Assembly: GCF_900116905.1 (NCBI RefSeq)
Contig: NZ_FPCG01000002.1
Span: 248,001-312,000, forward strand
Source: Micrococcus terreus
GTDB lineage: Bacteria > Actinomycetota > Actinomycetes > Actinomycetales > Micrococcaceae
DNA length: 64,000 bases
Direction of reading: 5' to 3'
The translations under genes and the position numbers were made by a program. Below are positions 11,872 through 21,828 of this stretch, one piece after another. Position 1 is the first letter of the stretch; each line of letters opens with the position of its first letter. The notes beneath the pieces were generated by a model. That model searched no databases, was not told the origin of the DNA, and was given only the letters and a program-made list of their open reading frames with translations.

Positions 11872-12983
11872 GCGCTCTCCTCACGTTCCACGGCCGGCCC
11901 CCGGCGCACCCAGGGGTGCAGGGTCAGCCAGCCGGCCCCGAGCAGCAGCACGCCCAGGACCGGCAGGACGAAGACATCGTCGAAGAAGTTCAGGGACACC
12001 ACACCGTAGGCCACCAGGAAAGACCACAGGTAGAGCAGCAGCACGGCCTGTCGATGGGTGTAACCGCCGTCCACGAGCTTGTGGTGCAGGTGTCCGCGGT
12101 CCGCCGAGAACGGACTGGACCCGCGGGCGGTGCGTCGCAGCACGGCCATGCTCAGGTCCAGCAGCGGCAGCAGCAGCACGGCGATCGGCAGCAGGATGGG
12201 CATGTAGGCCGGGACGTTGCGGAAGCGGAAGCCCTCCATGGCCCCCACGTCGGCGGTGACCGCCACGGCAGCGGTGGCCATCAGCATCCCGATCAGCAGG
12301 GCACCGGTCTCCCCCATGAAGATCCGGGCCGGGTGGAAGTTGTGCGGCAGGAAGCCGATGCACACGCCCACCAGCATCGCCATCAGCAGGGTGGCCAGAT
12401 TGGAGTAGTCGAACTCGTTGATCGTCCGGGTCAGGACATAGGTGTAGATGAAGAACGCCGAGCCGCCGATCGCCGCCATGCCCGCCGCCAGCCCGTCCAA
12501 CCCGTCCACGAAGTTGATGGCGTTCATGGTCAGCACCACCACGAACACCGTCAGCCCGATCTGCACCGGCTCGGCGCCCACGGGGATCCATCCCACCGGC
12601 ATGGCCTCCACCCGGATGCCGTGCAGGGCGATCATCAGCCCGGCGGCGATCTGGCCGGTCAGCTTCAGGCTCCAGTGCAGGTCCCAGAGATCGTCCGCCA
12701 CCCCCACCACGGTGATGGTCAGCAGCGCCAGCAGCACACCGCGCAGCGGCATCGGGTCGGTGTAGATCCCCTCCAGGAACGGGATCAGCCCACCCAGGCC
12801 CAGGGCCACGACGACGGCCACCACCATGGCCACTCCGCCCAGCTTGGGGATGGGCTCGCGGTGGACATCGCGCTTGCGCCGCGGCGTGAAGACCTCGCCC
12901 CGGATGCCCAGCGCGCGTACCGCCGGGGTCAGCGCGAAGGTGACCAGGGCGGTGAGGGCGAGCAGGATCAGGTAGACCTTCAC
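11868..12983 (-). CDS. MraY/WecA family glycosyl-1-phosphate transferase (WecA/TagO-like)
   Basis: 371 residues, about eleven membrane helices. Conserved cytoplasmic motifs are present: KLGGVAMVVAVVVALGLGG, the DDLWDLHWSLKLTGQ aspartate motif, NAINFVDGLDGLAAGMAAIG, and the His motif LPHNFHPARIFMGETGALLI. The enzyme transfers GlcNAc-1-phosphate or a related sugar phosphate from UDP-sugar to the polyprenyl phosphate carrier, the first step of wall polymer (arabinogalactan or teichoic-type) synthesis. The position before the atp genes is standard in Actinobacteria (rfe/wecA), distinct from mraY of the dcw cluster. Confidence 0.92.
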   Translation of the reverse strand: MKVYLILLALTALVTFALTPAVRALGIRGEVFTPRRKRDVHREPIPKLGGVAMVVAVVVALGLGGLIPFLEGIYTDPMPLRGVLLALLTITVVGVADDLWDLHWSLKLTGQIAAGLMIALHGIRVEAMPVGWIPVGAEPVQIGLTVFVVVLTMNAINFVDGLDGLAAGMAAIGGSAFFIYTYVLTRTINEFDYSNLATLLMAMLVGVCIGFLPHNFHPARIFMGETGALLIGMLMATAAVAVTADVGAMEGFRFRNVPAYMPILLPIAVLLLPLLDLSMAVLRRTARGSSPFSADRGHLHHKLVDGGYTHRQAVLLLYLWSFLVAYGVVSLNFFDDVFVLPVLGVLLLGAGWLTLHPWVRRGPAVEREESA

Positions 12984-13720
12984 GGAGTGGAGCGCTCTCC
13001 TGACTGCGGTGCGGACTCGGCGTCCTCAGCTGCATCAGCGGCGTCGGCGGACTCGGCGTCCGGGGCATCCACCGCGTCCGCCTCGAAGGCCTCCGGCACC
13101 AGGGCCCGCAGCGTCTCCTCGGGGATCGCACCTTCGCGCACCACGCGGAAGGGCTCCACCGTGCAGTCCACGATGGTCGAGGGCTGCTGGCTGGAGCGCT
13201 CGCCGCCGTCCAGGTAGACGGCCACGGACTCGCCGAGCATCTGCTGGGCCTCGTCCACGGTGGTGGCCGCCGGCATGCCGGTCCGGTTGGCGCTGGAGAC
13301 GGCCAGCGGGCCGGTGGCCTGCAGCAGTCCCCGGGTGATCTCATCAGCCGGCACGCGCAGGGCCACAGTGCCCCGGGTCTCCCCCAGGTCCCAGGTCAGG
13401 GTCGGCTGAGAGTGCACGATCAGCGTCAGCGCGCCGGGCCAGAACTCCCGGGCCAGCTCCCGCGCCGCCTCAGGCACATCCATGGCCAGTCCATCCAGCA
13501 CATCGGCACTGCCCATCAGCACGGGCGGAGGCATGGTGCGCCCCCGGCCCTTGGCGGCCAGCAGCACGGCCACGGCCTGCGGGGAGAAGGCGTCGGCGCC
13601 GATCCCGTAGACGGTGTCCGTGGGCAGCACCACGCACTCTCGCCGGGACAGGGCCTCACGGGCGGTCTCGATCCCCTCGGCCAGCCGTTCGGGGTCGGTG
13701 CAGTCGATTCGCTCACTCAC
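12980..13720 (-). CDS. L-threonylcarbamoyladenylate synthase (TsaC/Sua5/YwlC family)
   Basis: 246 residues. It makes threonylcarbamoyl-AMP from threonine, bicarbonate and ATP for the t6A modification of tRNAs reading ANN codons. The YrdC-fold signature is clear: CVVLPTDTVYGIGADAFSPQ, LLAAKGRGRTMPPPVLMGS and GPLAVSSANRTGMPAATTVD. The last ~35 residues are an acidic Ala/Asp/Ser tail (DAPDAESADAADAAEDAESA) that is probably disordered. It overlaps both prmC and the wecA-like gene by 4 nt. Confidence 0.94.
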   Translation of the reverse strand: MSERIDCTDPERLAEGIETAREALSRRECVVLPTDTVYGIGADAFSPQAVAVLLAAKGRGRTMPPPVLMGSADVLDGLAMDVPEAARELAREFWPGALTLIVHSQPTLTWDLGETRGTVALRVPADEITRGLLQATGPLAVSSANRTGMPAATTVDEAQQMLGESVAVYLDGGERSSQQPSTIVDCTVEPFRVVREGAIPEETLRALVPEAFEADAVDAPDAESADAADAAEDAESAPQSGERSTP

Positions 13721-14658
13721 GCTGACATTCTCCCATCCACAGGGTGCTGCTCCGGTCCCGGCGAGCCGATCCGCCGGGCCGAGGTGCTGCGCGGCCGCCC
13801 GGCCAGGTCTGCATGCCCGGTGATCCGGGTGAACATCCCGGTGTGCTCCAGGGCAAGCGCCACCGTGTCCCCCTGGGTCTCGTCATGCTCCATCACGAAG
13901 AACCCGCCCGGTCGCAGCAGCCGTGCAGCGGTGGTGATGATCGCCGTGGGCATCTGCATGCCGTCCGCTCCCCCGCCGTAGAGCGCCAGCGCCGGGTCCT
14001 GGGCGGCCTCGGCCTGAGGGGGGATCCGTCCGTCCGGGACGTAGGGAGGATTGGACACCACGACGTCGGCCTGGCCAGTCAGACCGGGAAGTGCGGTCCG
14101 CGCGTCCTCCAGGTGCAGGGCGACACCGCGGCGTTCCAGGTTCGCCGCAGCCCACCGGGCGGCCTCGGCGTCCAGTTCCACGGCGTGCACCACGGCAGCC
14201 GGGACCTCATCGGCCAGGGCCGCGGCGATCGCTCCCGACCCGGTGCACAGGTCCACGGCCACGACGCTGTGCTGCGGTGCCCTGCGACTCGACTCGAGCA
14301 GGGCGTCCACGGCCAGTCCGGCCACGTCCTCGGTCTCCGGGCGCGGCAGGAACACTCCGGGCCCCACGTGCAGCAGGGACTGCCGGAAGATGACCTGTCC
14401 GGTGAGGTGCTGCAGCGGAACCCGCGCCGCGCGGGAGGCGAGCAGCTCGTCCAGGCGGGTGACGTCGTCGGGAGGCAGGGAGTGGCCCATCACGGCCAGG
14501 GAGGCGACCCGGCCGCGGGAGACGCCCAGGACGTGCCCGGCGAGCAGTTCGGCGTCCGCGCGCGGCGAGTCCACACCGGCCTCGGCGAGCCTGCGCTCTG
14601 CATGCCGGATCCACGGGCCCAGCTCCAGCGGTGACGGCTGCGCTTCAGGGGTCTGCAC
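13717..14658 (-). CDS. prmC: Peptide chain release factor N5-glutamine methyltransferase
   Basis: 313 residues. It methylates the Gln of the GGQ motif in release factors RF1/RF2. It has the N-terminal helical domain (RHAERRLAEAGVDSPRADAE), the SAM-binding VAVDLCTGSGAIAAALADEV and the catalytic substrate motif NPPY in ADVVVSNPPYVPDGRIP. It directly follows prfA, whose product is its substrate, with 3 nt between them, and overlaps tsaC by 4 nt. Confidence 0.96.
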   Translation of the reverse strand: MQTPEAQPSPLELGPWIRHAERRLAEAGVDSPRADAELLAGHVLGVSRGRVASLAVMGHSLPPDDVTRLDELLASRAARVPLQHLTGQVIFRQSLLHVGPGVFLPRPETEDVAGLAVDALLESSRRAPQHSVVAVDLCTGSGAIAAALADEVPAAVVHAVELDAEAARWAAANLERRGVALHLEDARTALPGLTGQADVVVSNPPYVPDGRIPPQAEAAQDPALALYGGGADGMQMPTAIITTAARLLRPGGFFVMEHDETQGDTVALALEHTGMFTRITGHADLAGRPRSTSARRIGSPGPEQHPVDGRMSA

Positions 14659-14661
14659 GGC

Positions 14662-15753
14662 TCAGGCCTCGTCGGAGGAGCCCAGTGCCTGCAGGCGGTG
14701 GGCCTCGTCCATCTCGATGCAGGACTGCAGCACCGGGCCCAGGTCGCCGTCCAGCACGGCCTCCAGGTTGTAGGCCTTGTAGCCGGTGCGGTGATCGGCG
14801 ATCCGGTTCTCCGGGTAGTTGTAGGTGCGGATCCGCTCGGAGCGGTCCATGGTGCGCACCTGGGAATGGCGGGTGGCGGCGTTCTCCGCGTCGATCTGCT
14901 CCTGCTGATGGGCCAGCAGGCGGGAACGCAGCACGCGCATGGCCGCCTCGCGGTTCTGGATCTGGGACTTCTCGTTCTGCATGGCCACCACGATCCCGGT
15001 GGGCAGATGGGTGATGCGCACGGCGGAGTCGGTGGTGTTCACGGACTGTCCGCCCGGTCCTGAGGAGCGGTAGACGTCGATCTTCAGCTCATTCGCGGCG
15101 ATCTCCAGCTCTTCGGGCTCGTCCACCTCGGGGAAGACCAGCACGCCGGCGGCCGAGGTGTGGATCCGCCCCTGGGACTCGGTGACGGGCACCCGCTGGA
15201 CGCGGTGCACCCCGCCCTCGAACTTCAGATGCGCGAACACGCCCTCGGCCGGGTCGGTGGAGGAGGCCGGACGCTTCACTGCCAGCTGCACGTCCTTGTA
15301 GCCACCCAGGTCGGACTCCGTGGAGGAGAGGATCTCGGTCTTCCAGCCGCGGGACTCGGCATACCGGGTGTACATGCGCAGCAGGTCCCCGGCGAACAGG
15401 GCCGCCTCCTCGCCGCCCTCGCCGCCCTTGATCTCCAAGATGGCGTCCCGGCCGTCGTCCGGATCACGCGGGATCAGCAGCCGGCGCAGCCGCTCGGCCG
15501 CCTCCGCCTCGACTTCGGTCAGACGGGGCACCTCGGCGGCGAAGTCGGCGTCCTCCTGGGCCAGTTCGGTGGCGTCGGCCAGGTCCTCGGAGGCGGCCTG
15601 CCAGGCGCGGTGGGCGGAGACGATCCCGTTGAGCTCGGCGAAGCGCCGGCCCAGACGGCGGGCCAGACCCTGGTCCTGGTGGACGGCGGGATCGGCCAGC
15701 TGGTCGGTGAGCTGGCGGTGCTCATCCAGCAGCTCCTGCACGGAGTCGAACAT
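14662..15753 (-). CDS. prfA: Peptide chain release factor 1
   Basis: 363 residues. RF1 releases peptides at UAA and UAG. The GGQ catalytic loop is in [20 protein letters not shown], and the codon-recognition region follows the conserved block [20 protein letters not shown]. The start [12 protein letters not shown] is family-typical (ATG 15753). A GTG two codons upstream (15759) has the better distance to AGGAG and may be the true start, adding only Val-Ser. It heads the prfA-prmC-tsaC-wecA-atp gene train. Confidence 0.97.
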   Translation of the reverse strand: MFDSVQELLDEHRQLTDQLADPAVHQDQGLARRLGRRFAELNGIVSAHRAWQAASEDLADATELAQEDADFAAEVPRLTEVEAEAAERLRRLLIPRDPDDGRDAILEIKGGEGGEEAALFAGDLLRMYTRYAESRGWKTEILSSTESDLGGYKDVQLAVKRPASSTDPAEGVFAHLKFEGGVHRVQRVPVTESQGRIHTSAAGVLVFPEVDEPEELEIAANELKIDVYRSSGPGGQSVNTTDSAVRITHLPTGIVVAMQNEKSQIQNREAAMRVLRSRLLAHQQEQIDAENAATRHSQVRTMDRSERIRTYNYPENRIADHRTGYKAYNLEAVLDGDLGPVLQSCIEMDEAHRLQALGSSDEA

Positions 15754-15833
15754 GCTCACGGGGATCACTCCTGGGAGGGGGTCGGGTCAGCCGGATCTGC
15801 AGAGACGGGTCGACCCCCGTCCCTCCGCGGTGA

Positions 15834-15852
15834 CCACCGGTGGAGCCGGTGG
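15834..15852 (-). terminator. Hairpin between rho and prfA
   Basis: The 7-bp arms CCACCGG and CCGGTGG enclose a 5-nt loop, about 35 bp after the rho stop. No U tract. It may attenuate rather than end transcription into prfA. Confidence 0.3.
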
Positions 15853-15885
15853 GTCTGCGGAAGGCCGGGGGCCGCCGTCGGGGTC

Positions 15886-18039
15886 CTAGTCCTCGCCCTT
15901 GAGTCCCAGAGTGGTCTTGGAGACCAGCATGAGGAACTCGGCGTTGGACTGGGTGTCCTTGATCTTGTTGGTGAGCAGCTCCAGCGCCTGCTGGGTGTCC
16001 AGACCCGAGAGCACGCGACGCAGCTTCCACATGATCTTGACCTCTTCGGAGGAGAGCAGGTTCTCCTCGCGCCGGGTGCCGGAGGCGTTGACGTCCACCG
16101 CCGGGAAGATGCGCTTGTCCGCCAGCTGACGGGACAGACGCAGCTCCATGTTGCCGGTGCCCTTGAACTCCTCGAAGATGACCTCGTCCATCTTGGACCC
16201 GGTCTCCACCAGAGCCGTGGCCAGGATGGTCAGCGAGCCGCCGTTCTCGATGTTGCGGGCGGCGCCGAAGAACCGCTTGGGCGGGTACAGCGCCGAGGAG
16301 TCCACACCGCCGGAGAGGATGCGGCCCGAGGCGGGAGCGGCCAGGTTGTAGGCACGGCCCAGACGGGTCATGGAGTCCAGGAGCACGACGACGTCACGCC
16401 CCATCTCCACGAGTCGCTTGGCGCGCTCGATGGCCAGTTCCGCCACGGTGGTGTGGTCGTCAGCCGGACGGTCGAAGGTGGAGGCGATGACCTCGCCCTT
16501 GACCGAACGCTGCATGTCGGTCACCTCCTCCGGGCGCTCGTCCACCAGCACCATCATCAGGTGCACCTCAGGGTTGTTGGTGGTGATCGCGTTGGCGATG
16601 GACTGCAGGATCATGGTCTTGCCCGCCTTGGGGGGCGAGACGATCAGACCGCGCTGGCCCTTGCCGATGGGCGCCACCAGATCGATCACGCGCGGACCGA
16701 TCTTCTTGGGCTCGGTCTCCAGGCGCAGCCGCTCCTGCGGGTACAGCGGCACCAGCTTGGAGAAGTCCTGACGAGTGGGGTTCTCCTCGGCCGGCTGCCC
16801 GTTGACGCTGGTCAGCTTGATCAGCGCATTGAACTTCTGGCGGTTGGAGTTGTTCTGGCTCTCGCCCTCACGGGGTGCACGGATGGCGCCCATCACGGCG
16901 TCGCCCTTGCGCAGCCCGTACTTCTTGACCATGGACAGCGAGACGTAGACGTCGTTCTGACCGGGCAGGTAGCCGGAGGTGCGGACGAAGGCGTAGTTGT
17001 CCAGCACGTCCAGAATGCCGGCCACGGGCAGCAGGACATCATCCTCGGTCAGCTCGGTGTCATCCACCTCGGGGCCGCCGCGGCCACGACGGTTGCGTCC
17101 GCGCTCGTTGCGATCCTGGCGATCGTTGCGGTTGCGGTTGCGGCGGTTGCGGCGCGAGCCGCCCTCGTCGTCGCGGTCGTTGCGGTTCTGACGGTCGTTG
17201 CGGTCACCGCGGTTCGAGGAGCCGCCCTGATCGCTGCGGTCATGGCGATCCTGACGATCGTCGTTGCGCTGGGAACGCTCGCCGCGGTCGTTCCGGTCGG
17301 ACTTCTCGTTGCGGTCCTGGCGATCCTGACGGTCATCCTGGCGATCGCCCCGGTTCGACCGGTCGTTGCGGCTGCGGCGTTCCCCGCGCTCGCCGCGGCC
17401 GCGGCCGTTCTGGTCCTGCTCGGAGGACTCCCCGCCGGTGTTCTGGTCCTGTCCGCCCTGCTCCTGCGGAGCGGACTGCTCCTGACCGGACGGGCCGGAG
17501 CCCTGCTGGTCCTGCTGACCACGGGAGGAACGCCCACGGCGGCTGCGGCCGGAGGGCTGGTCCTGACCACCCTGCTCCTCGGTCGAGGCGGCCTGCTGGT
17601 CCCCAGCGGTGGACTCGGAGCCGGACTCCTGGGCCGGAGCGGACTCGGCCGCACCGGCGGGCGACTCGGCCCGGCGTCCGCGCGAACGGCGGCCCCGAGT
17701 GGGAGCGGACTCGCCCTCACCGGCGGATTCGGCCGGGGCAGACGATGCGGGAGCGGACTCGGCCCCGCCCTGGTCGGCGGTCTTCTCGGCGGAGTCCTCG
17801 CTCGAGGCGGCGGAGCTGCGCTGGGCGGCCTCACGGTCGGCGACGGCGCCGCCGCGCTGATGACGTGAGATGGCCTCGACCAGATCGGACTTGCGCATGC
17901 GCGAGCCGCCGGTGATGCCGAGCTGCGAGGCCAGAGCCTGCAGCTGGGCCAGCTTGAGGCCGGCCAACCCGTTCGAGGCGGCCGGGCGCTGCGCGGCAGA
18001 GTCCTCGGTGCTCACGGGGGTGTCAGTGGTGTCGGTCAC
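15886..18039 (-). CDS. rho: Transcription termination factor Rho with long disordered insert
   Basis: 717 residues against about 420 in E. coli. GTG 18039 is chosen because GAGAAGGAAACC lies just upstream. A Rho N-terminal SAP-like domain ([19 protein letters not shown]) lies at about 25-65. Residues about 70-320 are a low-complexity Asp/Arg/Asn/Ser/Gln-rich insert with repeated RNDRNDRQDR-type units. It is followed by the RNA-binding cold-shock domain, the P-loop [18 protein letters not shown] near 466, and Walker [19 protein letters not shown]. Such inserts are known in actinobacterial Rho, where they raise RNA affinity and promote phase separation in some species. The ATPase core has all expected motifs. 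Confidence 0.96.
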   Translation of the reverse strand: MTDTTDTPVSTEDSAAQRPAASNGLAGLKLAQLQALASQLGITGGSRMRKSDLVEAISRHQRGGAVADREAAQRSSAASSEDSAEKTADQGGAESAPASSAPAESAGEGESAPTRGRRSRGRRAESPAGAAESAPAQESGSESTAGDQQAASTEEQGGQDQPSGRSRRGRSSRGQQDQQGSGPSGQEQSAPQEQGGQDQNTGGESSEQDQNGRGRGERGERRSRNDRSNRGDRQDDRQDRQDRNEKSDRNDRGERSQRNDDRQDRHDRSDQGGSSNRGDRNDRQNRNDRDDEGGSRRNRRNRNRNDRQDRNERGRNRRGRGGPEVDDTELTEDDVLLPVAGILDVLDNYAFVRTSGYLPGQNDVYVSLSMVKKYGLRKGDAVMGAIRAPREGESQNNSNRQKFNALIKLTSVNGQPAEENPTRQDFSKLVPLYPQERLRLETEPKKIGPRVIDLVAPIGKGQRGLIVSPPKAGKTMILQSIANAITTNNPEVHLMMVLVDERPEEVTDMQRSVKGEVIASTFDRPADDHTTVAELAIERAKRLVEMGRDVVVLLDSMTRLGRAYNLAAPASGRILSGGVDSSALYPPKRFFGAARNIENGGSLTILATALVETGSKMDEVIFEEFKGTGNMELRLSRQLADKRIFPAVDVNASGTRREENLLSSEEVKIMWKLRRVLSGLDTQQALELLTNKIKDTQSNAEFLMLVSKTTLGLKGED

Positions 18040-18356
18040 GAAGGTTTCCTTCTCCCTCGTCAGGCAGGTCTGTCGCACGGAGCGAGCCTGCTGGTGTTGT
18101 CCGGCCGCCGCACAGGATCGTGCTGCAGAAGACCGGGATGCAGATCCACCCATCCGGCGGTCCGGACGGTGGGGGCGGCACCGGCTGGTGCCTGTTCAGA
18201 CCACAGGAGCGCCTGCTGGCGCGTGCCGGGTCTGAGGGGAATGACGTTCACACGGGACTCCGTGGCCAAGGGGCCGACACCGGGAAGAGGTGCAGTGCGG
18301 ATCCCGTCAACGTCCCCGCTGCTCTCCGGAGTGGCGCAGGGCCGACCGGTTCGTTC
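18040..18356 (-). other. Gene-free 317 bp: rho 5' leader / thrB-rho spacer
   Basis: No gene is visible. On the minus strand it forms the likely long untranslated leader of rho. It contains an interrupted inverted repeat near the start (AGCAGGC near 18090 and GCCTGC near 18064) and the rho Shine-Dalgarno at its end. Autogenous control of rho through its leader is known in E. coli; that it occurs here is only a possibility. No clear promoter was found. Confidence 0.4.
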
Positions 18357-19343
18357 TCAGCGGTGTCCCTTCACCTTAGCACCCGTGCGGTCCACGGGCA
18401 GAACGCTGACACGCCACTGCTGTTCCGAGCTGGCGGTGGCCTCGCGGATATGCCGCTCGGCCCGCTCGGCCTGCTCTGCGCCCGAGGTCAGCACCAGCAC
18501 GGTGGGCCCGGCACCGGAGACCACGGCGGCCAGCCCCTCCGCCCTCAGGGAATGCACCAGGGCCAGGGACTCGGGCATGGCGGGAGCTCGGTGCTCCTGG
18601 TGCAGCCGGTCCTCGGTGGCTGCCAGCAGCACGCTGGGGTCTGTGGTCAGCCCGTGCACCAGCAGGGCGGCACGGCCGGCGTTGGCGGCGGCGTCAGCAT
18701 GCGGGACCTGAGCCGGGAGCAGTCCACGCGCGGTCTCCGTGCTCAACGGCTCCGAGGGCACAGCGACCACCGGGACCAGCTGTGCGTGCGGCTCCAGCCG
18801 CACGGAGCGGTACCCGGCCGGATCCTGCCAGGACAGGGCCAGGCCCCCGCTCAGGGCGGGCGCCACATTGTCCGGGTGGCCCTCCAGTTCGGAGGCGGCG
18901 TCCAGGACCTGTTCCTCGGTGGATCGATCCTCCAGGGGCAGCAGCGCCTGGGCGATCAGCACCGCCGTGGCGTGGGCGGTGGCCGAGGAGCCCAGTCCAC
19001 GCCCGTGGGGAATCCGATTGTGGGCGGTCAGCTGCAGTCCGCCCAGGTCCCATCCCGCGCGCGCCAGCTGCGCACGCACCGTGGTGATGATCAGGTGCCG
19101 GCCGTCCGTGGGCAGGTGGCCGGCGCCCTCCCCGGTGACCTCAGCGTGGAAGCCCTCGCCGGCCTCCAGGGTGCGCACGGTGACCTCATCGCGCAGCTCC
19201 AGTGCCAGGCCCATGGTGTCGAATCCCGGTCCGAGGTTGGCCGAGGTGGCCGGAACGGAGACGGTGACCTCGATCCCGGCCGGCAGCGTGCGCCGTCGTC
19301 GGGACTCTGCTGGGGGGCCCGGCACCGCTGGTGAGGTGCCCAT
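18357..19343 (-). CDS. thrB: Homoserine kinase
   Basis: 328 residues of the GHMP kinase family; it phosphorylates homoserine to O-phosphohomoserine. The ATP-binding motif PHGRGLGSSATAHATAVLIA is intact, and VPATSANLGPGFDTMGLALE is the N-terminal substrate region. The C-terminal GAGPTVLVLTSGAEQ is motif 3. The start overlaps the thrC stop as TGATG. Last gene of the hom-thrC-thrB block. Confidence 0.96.
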   Translation of the reverse strand: MGTSPAVPGPPAESRRRRTLPAGIEVTVSVPATSANLGPGFDTMGLALELRDEVTVRTLEAGEGFHAEVTGEGAGHLPTDGRHLIITTVRAQLARAGWDLGGLQLTAHNRIPHGRGLGSSATAHATAVLIAQALLPLEDRSTEEQVLDAASELEGHPDNVAPALSGGLALSWQDPAGYRSVRLEPHAQLVPVVAVPSEPLSTETARGLLPAQVPHADAAANAGRAALLVHGLTTDPSVLLAATEDRLHQEHRAPAMPESLALVHSLRAEGLAAVVSGAGPTVLVLTSGAEQAERAERHIREATASSEQQWRVSVLPVDRTGAKVKGHR

Positions 19344-20455
19344 CAGACCAGCCCCAGGGCCTCGGCCACCGAGACGACGTCATAGTCCACCTTCTGGGGG
19401 GTGACATCGGAGCCGTCCGCGTTCTTCAGCGCCCACTGGGGGTCCTTCAGACCGTGCCCCGTGACGGTGATGACCCAGCGCTTGCCGGCCGGGACGTTGC
19501 CCAGGGCATGGTGCTTGATCAATCCGGCCACGCCTGCGGCCGAGGCGGGCTCGACGAAGACACCCTCCTTGGAGGAGAGCCAGCGGTGGGCCTCCAGGAT
19601 CTCCTCGTCGGTGACGGAGTCGATGATGCCGCCGGACTCGTCACGGGCGGCCTCGGCCTGCTCCCACGAGGCCGGGTTGCCGATCCGAATGGCGGTGGCC
19701 ACGGTGTCCGGCTCGGTCACCGGGTGACCCAGCACGATCGGTGCGGCACCGGCGGCCTGGAAGCCCCACATGACAGGGGTCTTGGTGGACACGGCCGGGA
19801 GCTCCTCGTCCGAGGTCCCCTCATGCGGGTTGACGTAGGGGGCCGCGTATTCGCGGTAGCCCTTCCAGTAGGCGGTGATGTTGCCGGCATTGCCGACGGG
19901 CAGCAGGTGATAGTCCGGGGCGTCGCCGAGGGCGTCCACCACCTCGAAGGCACCGGTCTTCTGCCCTTCGATGCGCGCCGGGTTCACCGAGTTGACCAGG
20001 AACACCGGGTAGTTCTCGGCCAGCTTGCGCGCCACGTCCAGGCAGTTGTCGAAGTTGCCGTCCACCTGCAGCAGGGTGGCGCCGTGGGCGATGGCCTGGG
20101 AGAGCTTGCCCAGGGCGATCTTGCCGTCCGGGACCAGCACCGCGCAGGTCAGACCGGCCTGGGTGGCGTAGGCGGCGGCCGAGGCAGAGGTGTTGCCGGT
20201 GGAGGCGCAGACCACGGCCTTCGCCCCCTGCTCCACGGCGGCGGTGATGGCCATCGTCATGCCCCGGTCCTTGAAGGAGCCGGTGGGGTTCATCCCCTCG
20301 AACTTCACCCAGACCTCGCCCTGGACCAGCTCAGACAGCGCCGGTGCAGGGATGAGCGGGGTGCCGCCCTCGCCCAGGGTGACGACCCGGGTCTGCTCGG
20401 TCACGGGCAGACGATCGGCGTATTCGCGGACCACTCCGCGCCACTGGTGTGCCAT
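19343..20455 (-). CDS. thrC: Threonine synthase
   Basis: 370 residues. A PLP enzyme converting O-phosphohomoserine to threonine. The PLP lysine is in [37 protein letters not shown] and [20 protein letters not shown] bind cofactor phosphate and substrate. It starts [18 protein letters not shown], with GGAAGG of the hom tail as ribosome site, and follows hom by 2 nt. Confidence 0.96.
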   Translation of the reverse strand: MAHQWRGVVREYADRLPVTEQTRVVTLGEGGTPLIPAPALSELVQGEVWVKFEGMNPTGSFKDRGMTMAITAAVEQGAKAVVCASTGNTSASAAAYATQAGLTCAVLVPDGKIALGKLSQAIAHGATLLQVDGNFDNCLDVARKLAENYPVFLVNSVNPARIEGQKTGAFEVVDALGDAPDYHLLPVGNAGNITAYWKGYREYAAPYVNPHEGTSDEELPAVSTKTPVMWGFQAAGAAPIVLGHPVTEPDTVATAIRIGNPASWEQAEAARDESGGIIDSVTDEEILEAHRWLSSKEGVFVEPASAAGVAGLIKHHALGNVPAGKRWVITVTGHGLKDPQWALKNADGSDVTPQKVDYDVVSVAEALGLV

Positions 20456-20457
20456 GG

Positions 20458-21828
20458 TCAGTTGCCTTCCACTCGCAGGACGGAGATCACATCGGTGACC
20501 ACGTCCAGGGCCGTCAGTTCGGCCACGGTCTGCTCCAGGTCCCGCTCCAGGGCCCGGTGGGTGATGAAACGCAGGGAGGACTCGGCCTCGGCATGCCCGG
20601 AGTGTCCCTCCGGCAGCGGCACCTGGCGCATGGCCTCGATCGAGACGCCGTGCTGGGCGAAGACACCGGCGGTCTGAGCCAGCACACCGGCCTGGTCCTT
20701 GACCTCCAGCACCACCAGGTAGCTGGTGGTGGCGTCACCGACCGGCAGCGCCGGAAGGGTGGCCTGCGGGGTGTGGGTGCGGCCCGGTCCCCCGCGCACC
20801 AGACGACGGGCGATGGAGACGGTGTCCCCCATGACGGCGCTGGCGGTGGGCGCTCCTCCGGCCCCGGGTCCATAGAACATCAGCTCGCCGGCGTTCTCCG
20901 CCTCCACGAACACGGCGTTGAACGCCCCGTGGACCGCGGCCAGGGGGTGCTGACGGGGCAGCAGCGTGGGATGCACGCGCAGCACAGCTCCCTCCGTGGA
21001 GTCAGCTCCGTCCCCGCCCGGCGTGGTGATGCGCTCGGCAATGGCCAGCAGCTTGATGACATAGCCGGCCTCAGCAGCCGCCTCGTTGTCTGCGGCGGTG
21101 ATGGCGGTGATGCCCTCGCAGTGGACCTGGTCCAGGGTGAACGGCGCATGGAAGGCCAGGTTGGCCAGGATGGCGGCCTTGGCGGCGGCGTCATGCCCCT
21201 CCACGTCCGCCGTGGGATCGGCCTCGGCGTAGCCCAGGCGCTGGGCCTCGGCCAGGGCGTCGTCGAAGGTCGCCCCGGTGGTGTCCATCTGGTCCAGGAT
21301 GTAGTTCGTGGTGCCGTTGGCGATGCCCATGATCCGTGTGACGCGGTCGCCGGAGAGGGAGTCCCGCAACGGACGCAGGATGGGGATGGCACCGGCCACG
21401 GAGGCCTCGAAGGACAGCTGGGTGCCGGCCTCGGCCGCGGCCCGGTACAGTTCCGAGCCGTGCTGGGCCAACAGAGCTTTGTTGCCGGTCACCACGGCGG
21501 CGCCGCGGGAGATGGCCCGCTGGATCAGCGACTTCGCCGGCTCGATCCCGCCCAGCAGCTCGATCACGATGTCCGCCTGGTCCACCAGGGCCTCGGCGTC
21601 GGTGGTGTAGAGCTCACCGGGCAGCTGATACTCGCGCTCGGCGTCGGTGCGGCGCACGAACACGCCGACCAGCTCGAGACGTGCCCCGACGCGGGCCTGG
21701 AGCATCTCGGCGTCCTCGGTGAGGATCCGCGCCACCTGGGAGCCGACGTTGCCGGCACCCAGCAGGGCGATCTTGAGGGGCTCGTGCGTGGTGGTCAATG
21801 GTCCTCCGTAGGAATCGGTCGGTCTCAC
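20458..21828 (-). CDS. hom: Homoserine dehydrogenase
   Basis: 456 residues. It reduces aspartate semialdehyde to homoserine, the branch to Thr/Met. The Rossmann motif is [17 protein letters not shown]; the catalytic region includes [14 protein letters not shown] and the Lys/Asp-bearing [21 protein letters not shown]-terminal ACT domain ([20 protein letters not shown]) should give threonine feedback inhibition. GTG 21828 overlaps the lysA stop as GTGA. TTG 21798 lies just after TACGGAGGACC and matches the family N-terminus ([16 protein letters not shown]), so either start is possible. Confidence 0.95.
   Translation of the reverse strand: MRPTDSYGGPLTTTHEPLKIALLGAGNVGSQVARILTEDAEMLQARVGARLELVGVFVRRTDAEREYQLPGELYTTDAEALVDQADIVIELLGGIEPAKSLIQRAISRGAAVVTGNKALLAQHGSELYRAAAEAGTQLSFEASVAGAIPILRPLRDSLSGDRVTRIMGIANGTTNYILDQMDTTGATFDDALAEAQRLGYAEADPTADVEGHDAAAKAAILANLAFHAPFTLDQVHCEGITAITAADNEAAAEAGYVIKLLAIAERITTPGGDGADSTEGAVLRVHPTLLPRQHPLAAVHGAFNAVFVEAENAGELMFYGPGAGGAPTASAVMGDTVSIARRLVRGGPGRTHTPQATLPALPVGDATTSYLVVLEVKDQAGVLAQTAGVFAQHGVSIEAMRQVPLPEGHSGHAEAESSLRFITHRALERDLEQTVAELTALDVVTDVISVLRVEGN

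Noticed and set aside
15160-17868. 902-codon open frame on the plus strand opposite prfA/rho
   Set aside because: Antisense shadow of high-GC coding DNA; composition is Gly/Leu/Val/Ala low-complexity and the minus strand holds unmistakable rho and prfA.
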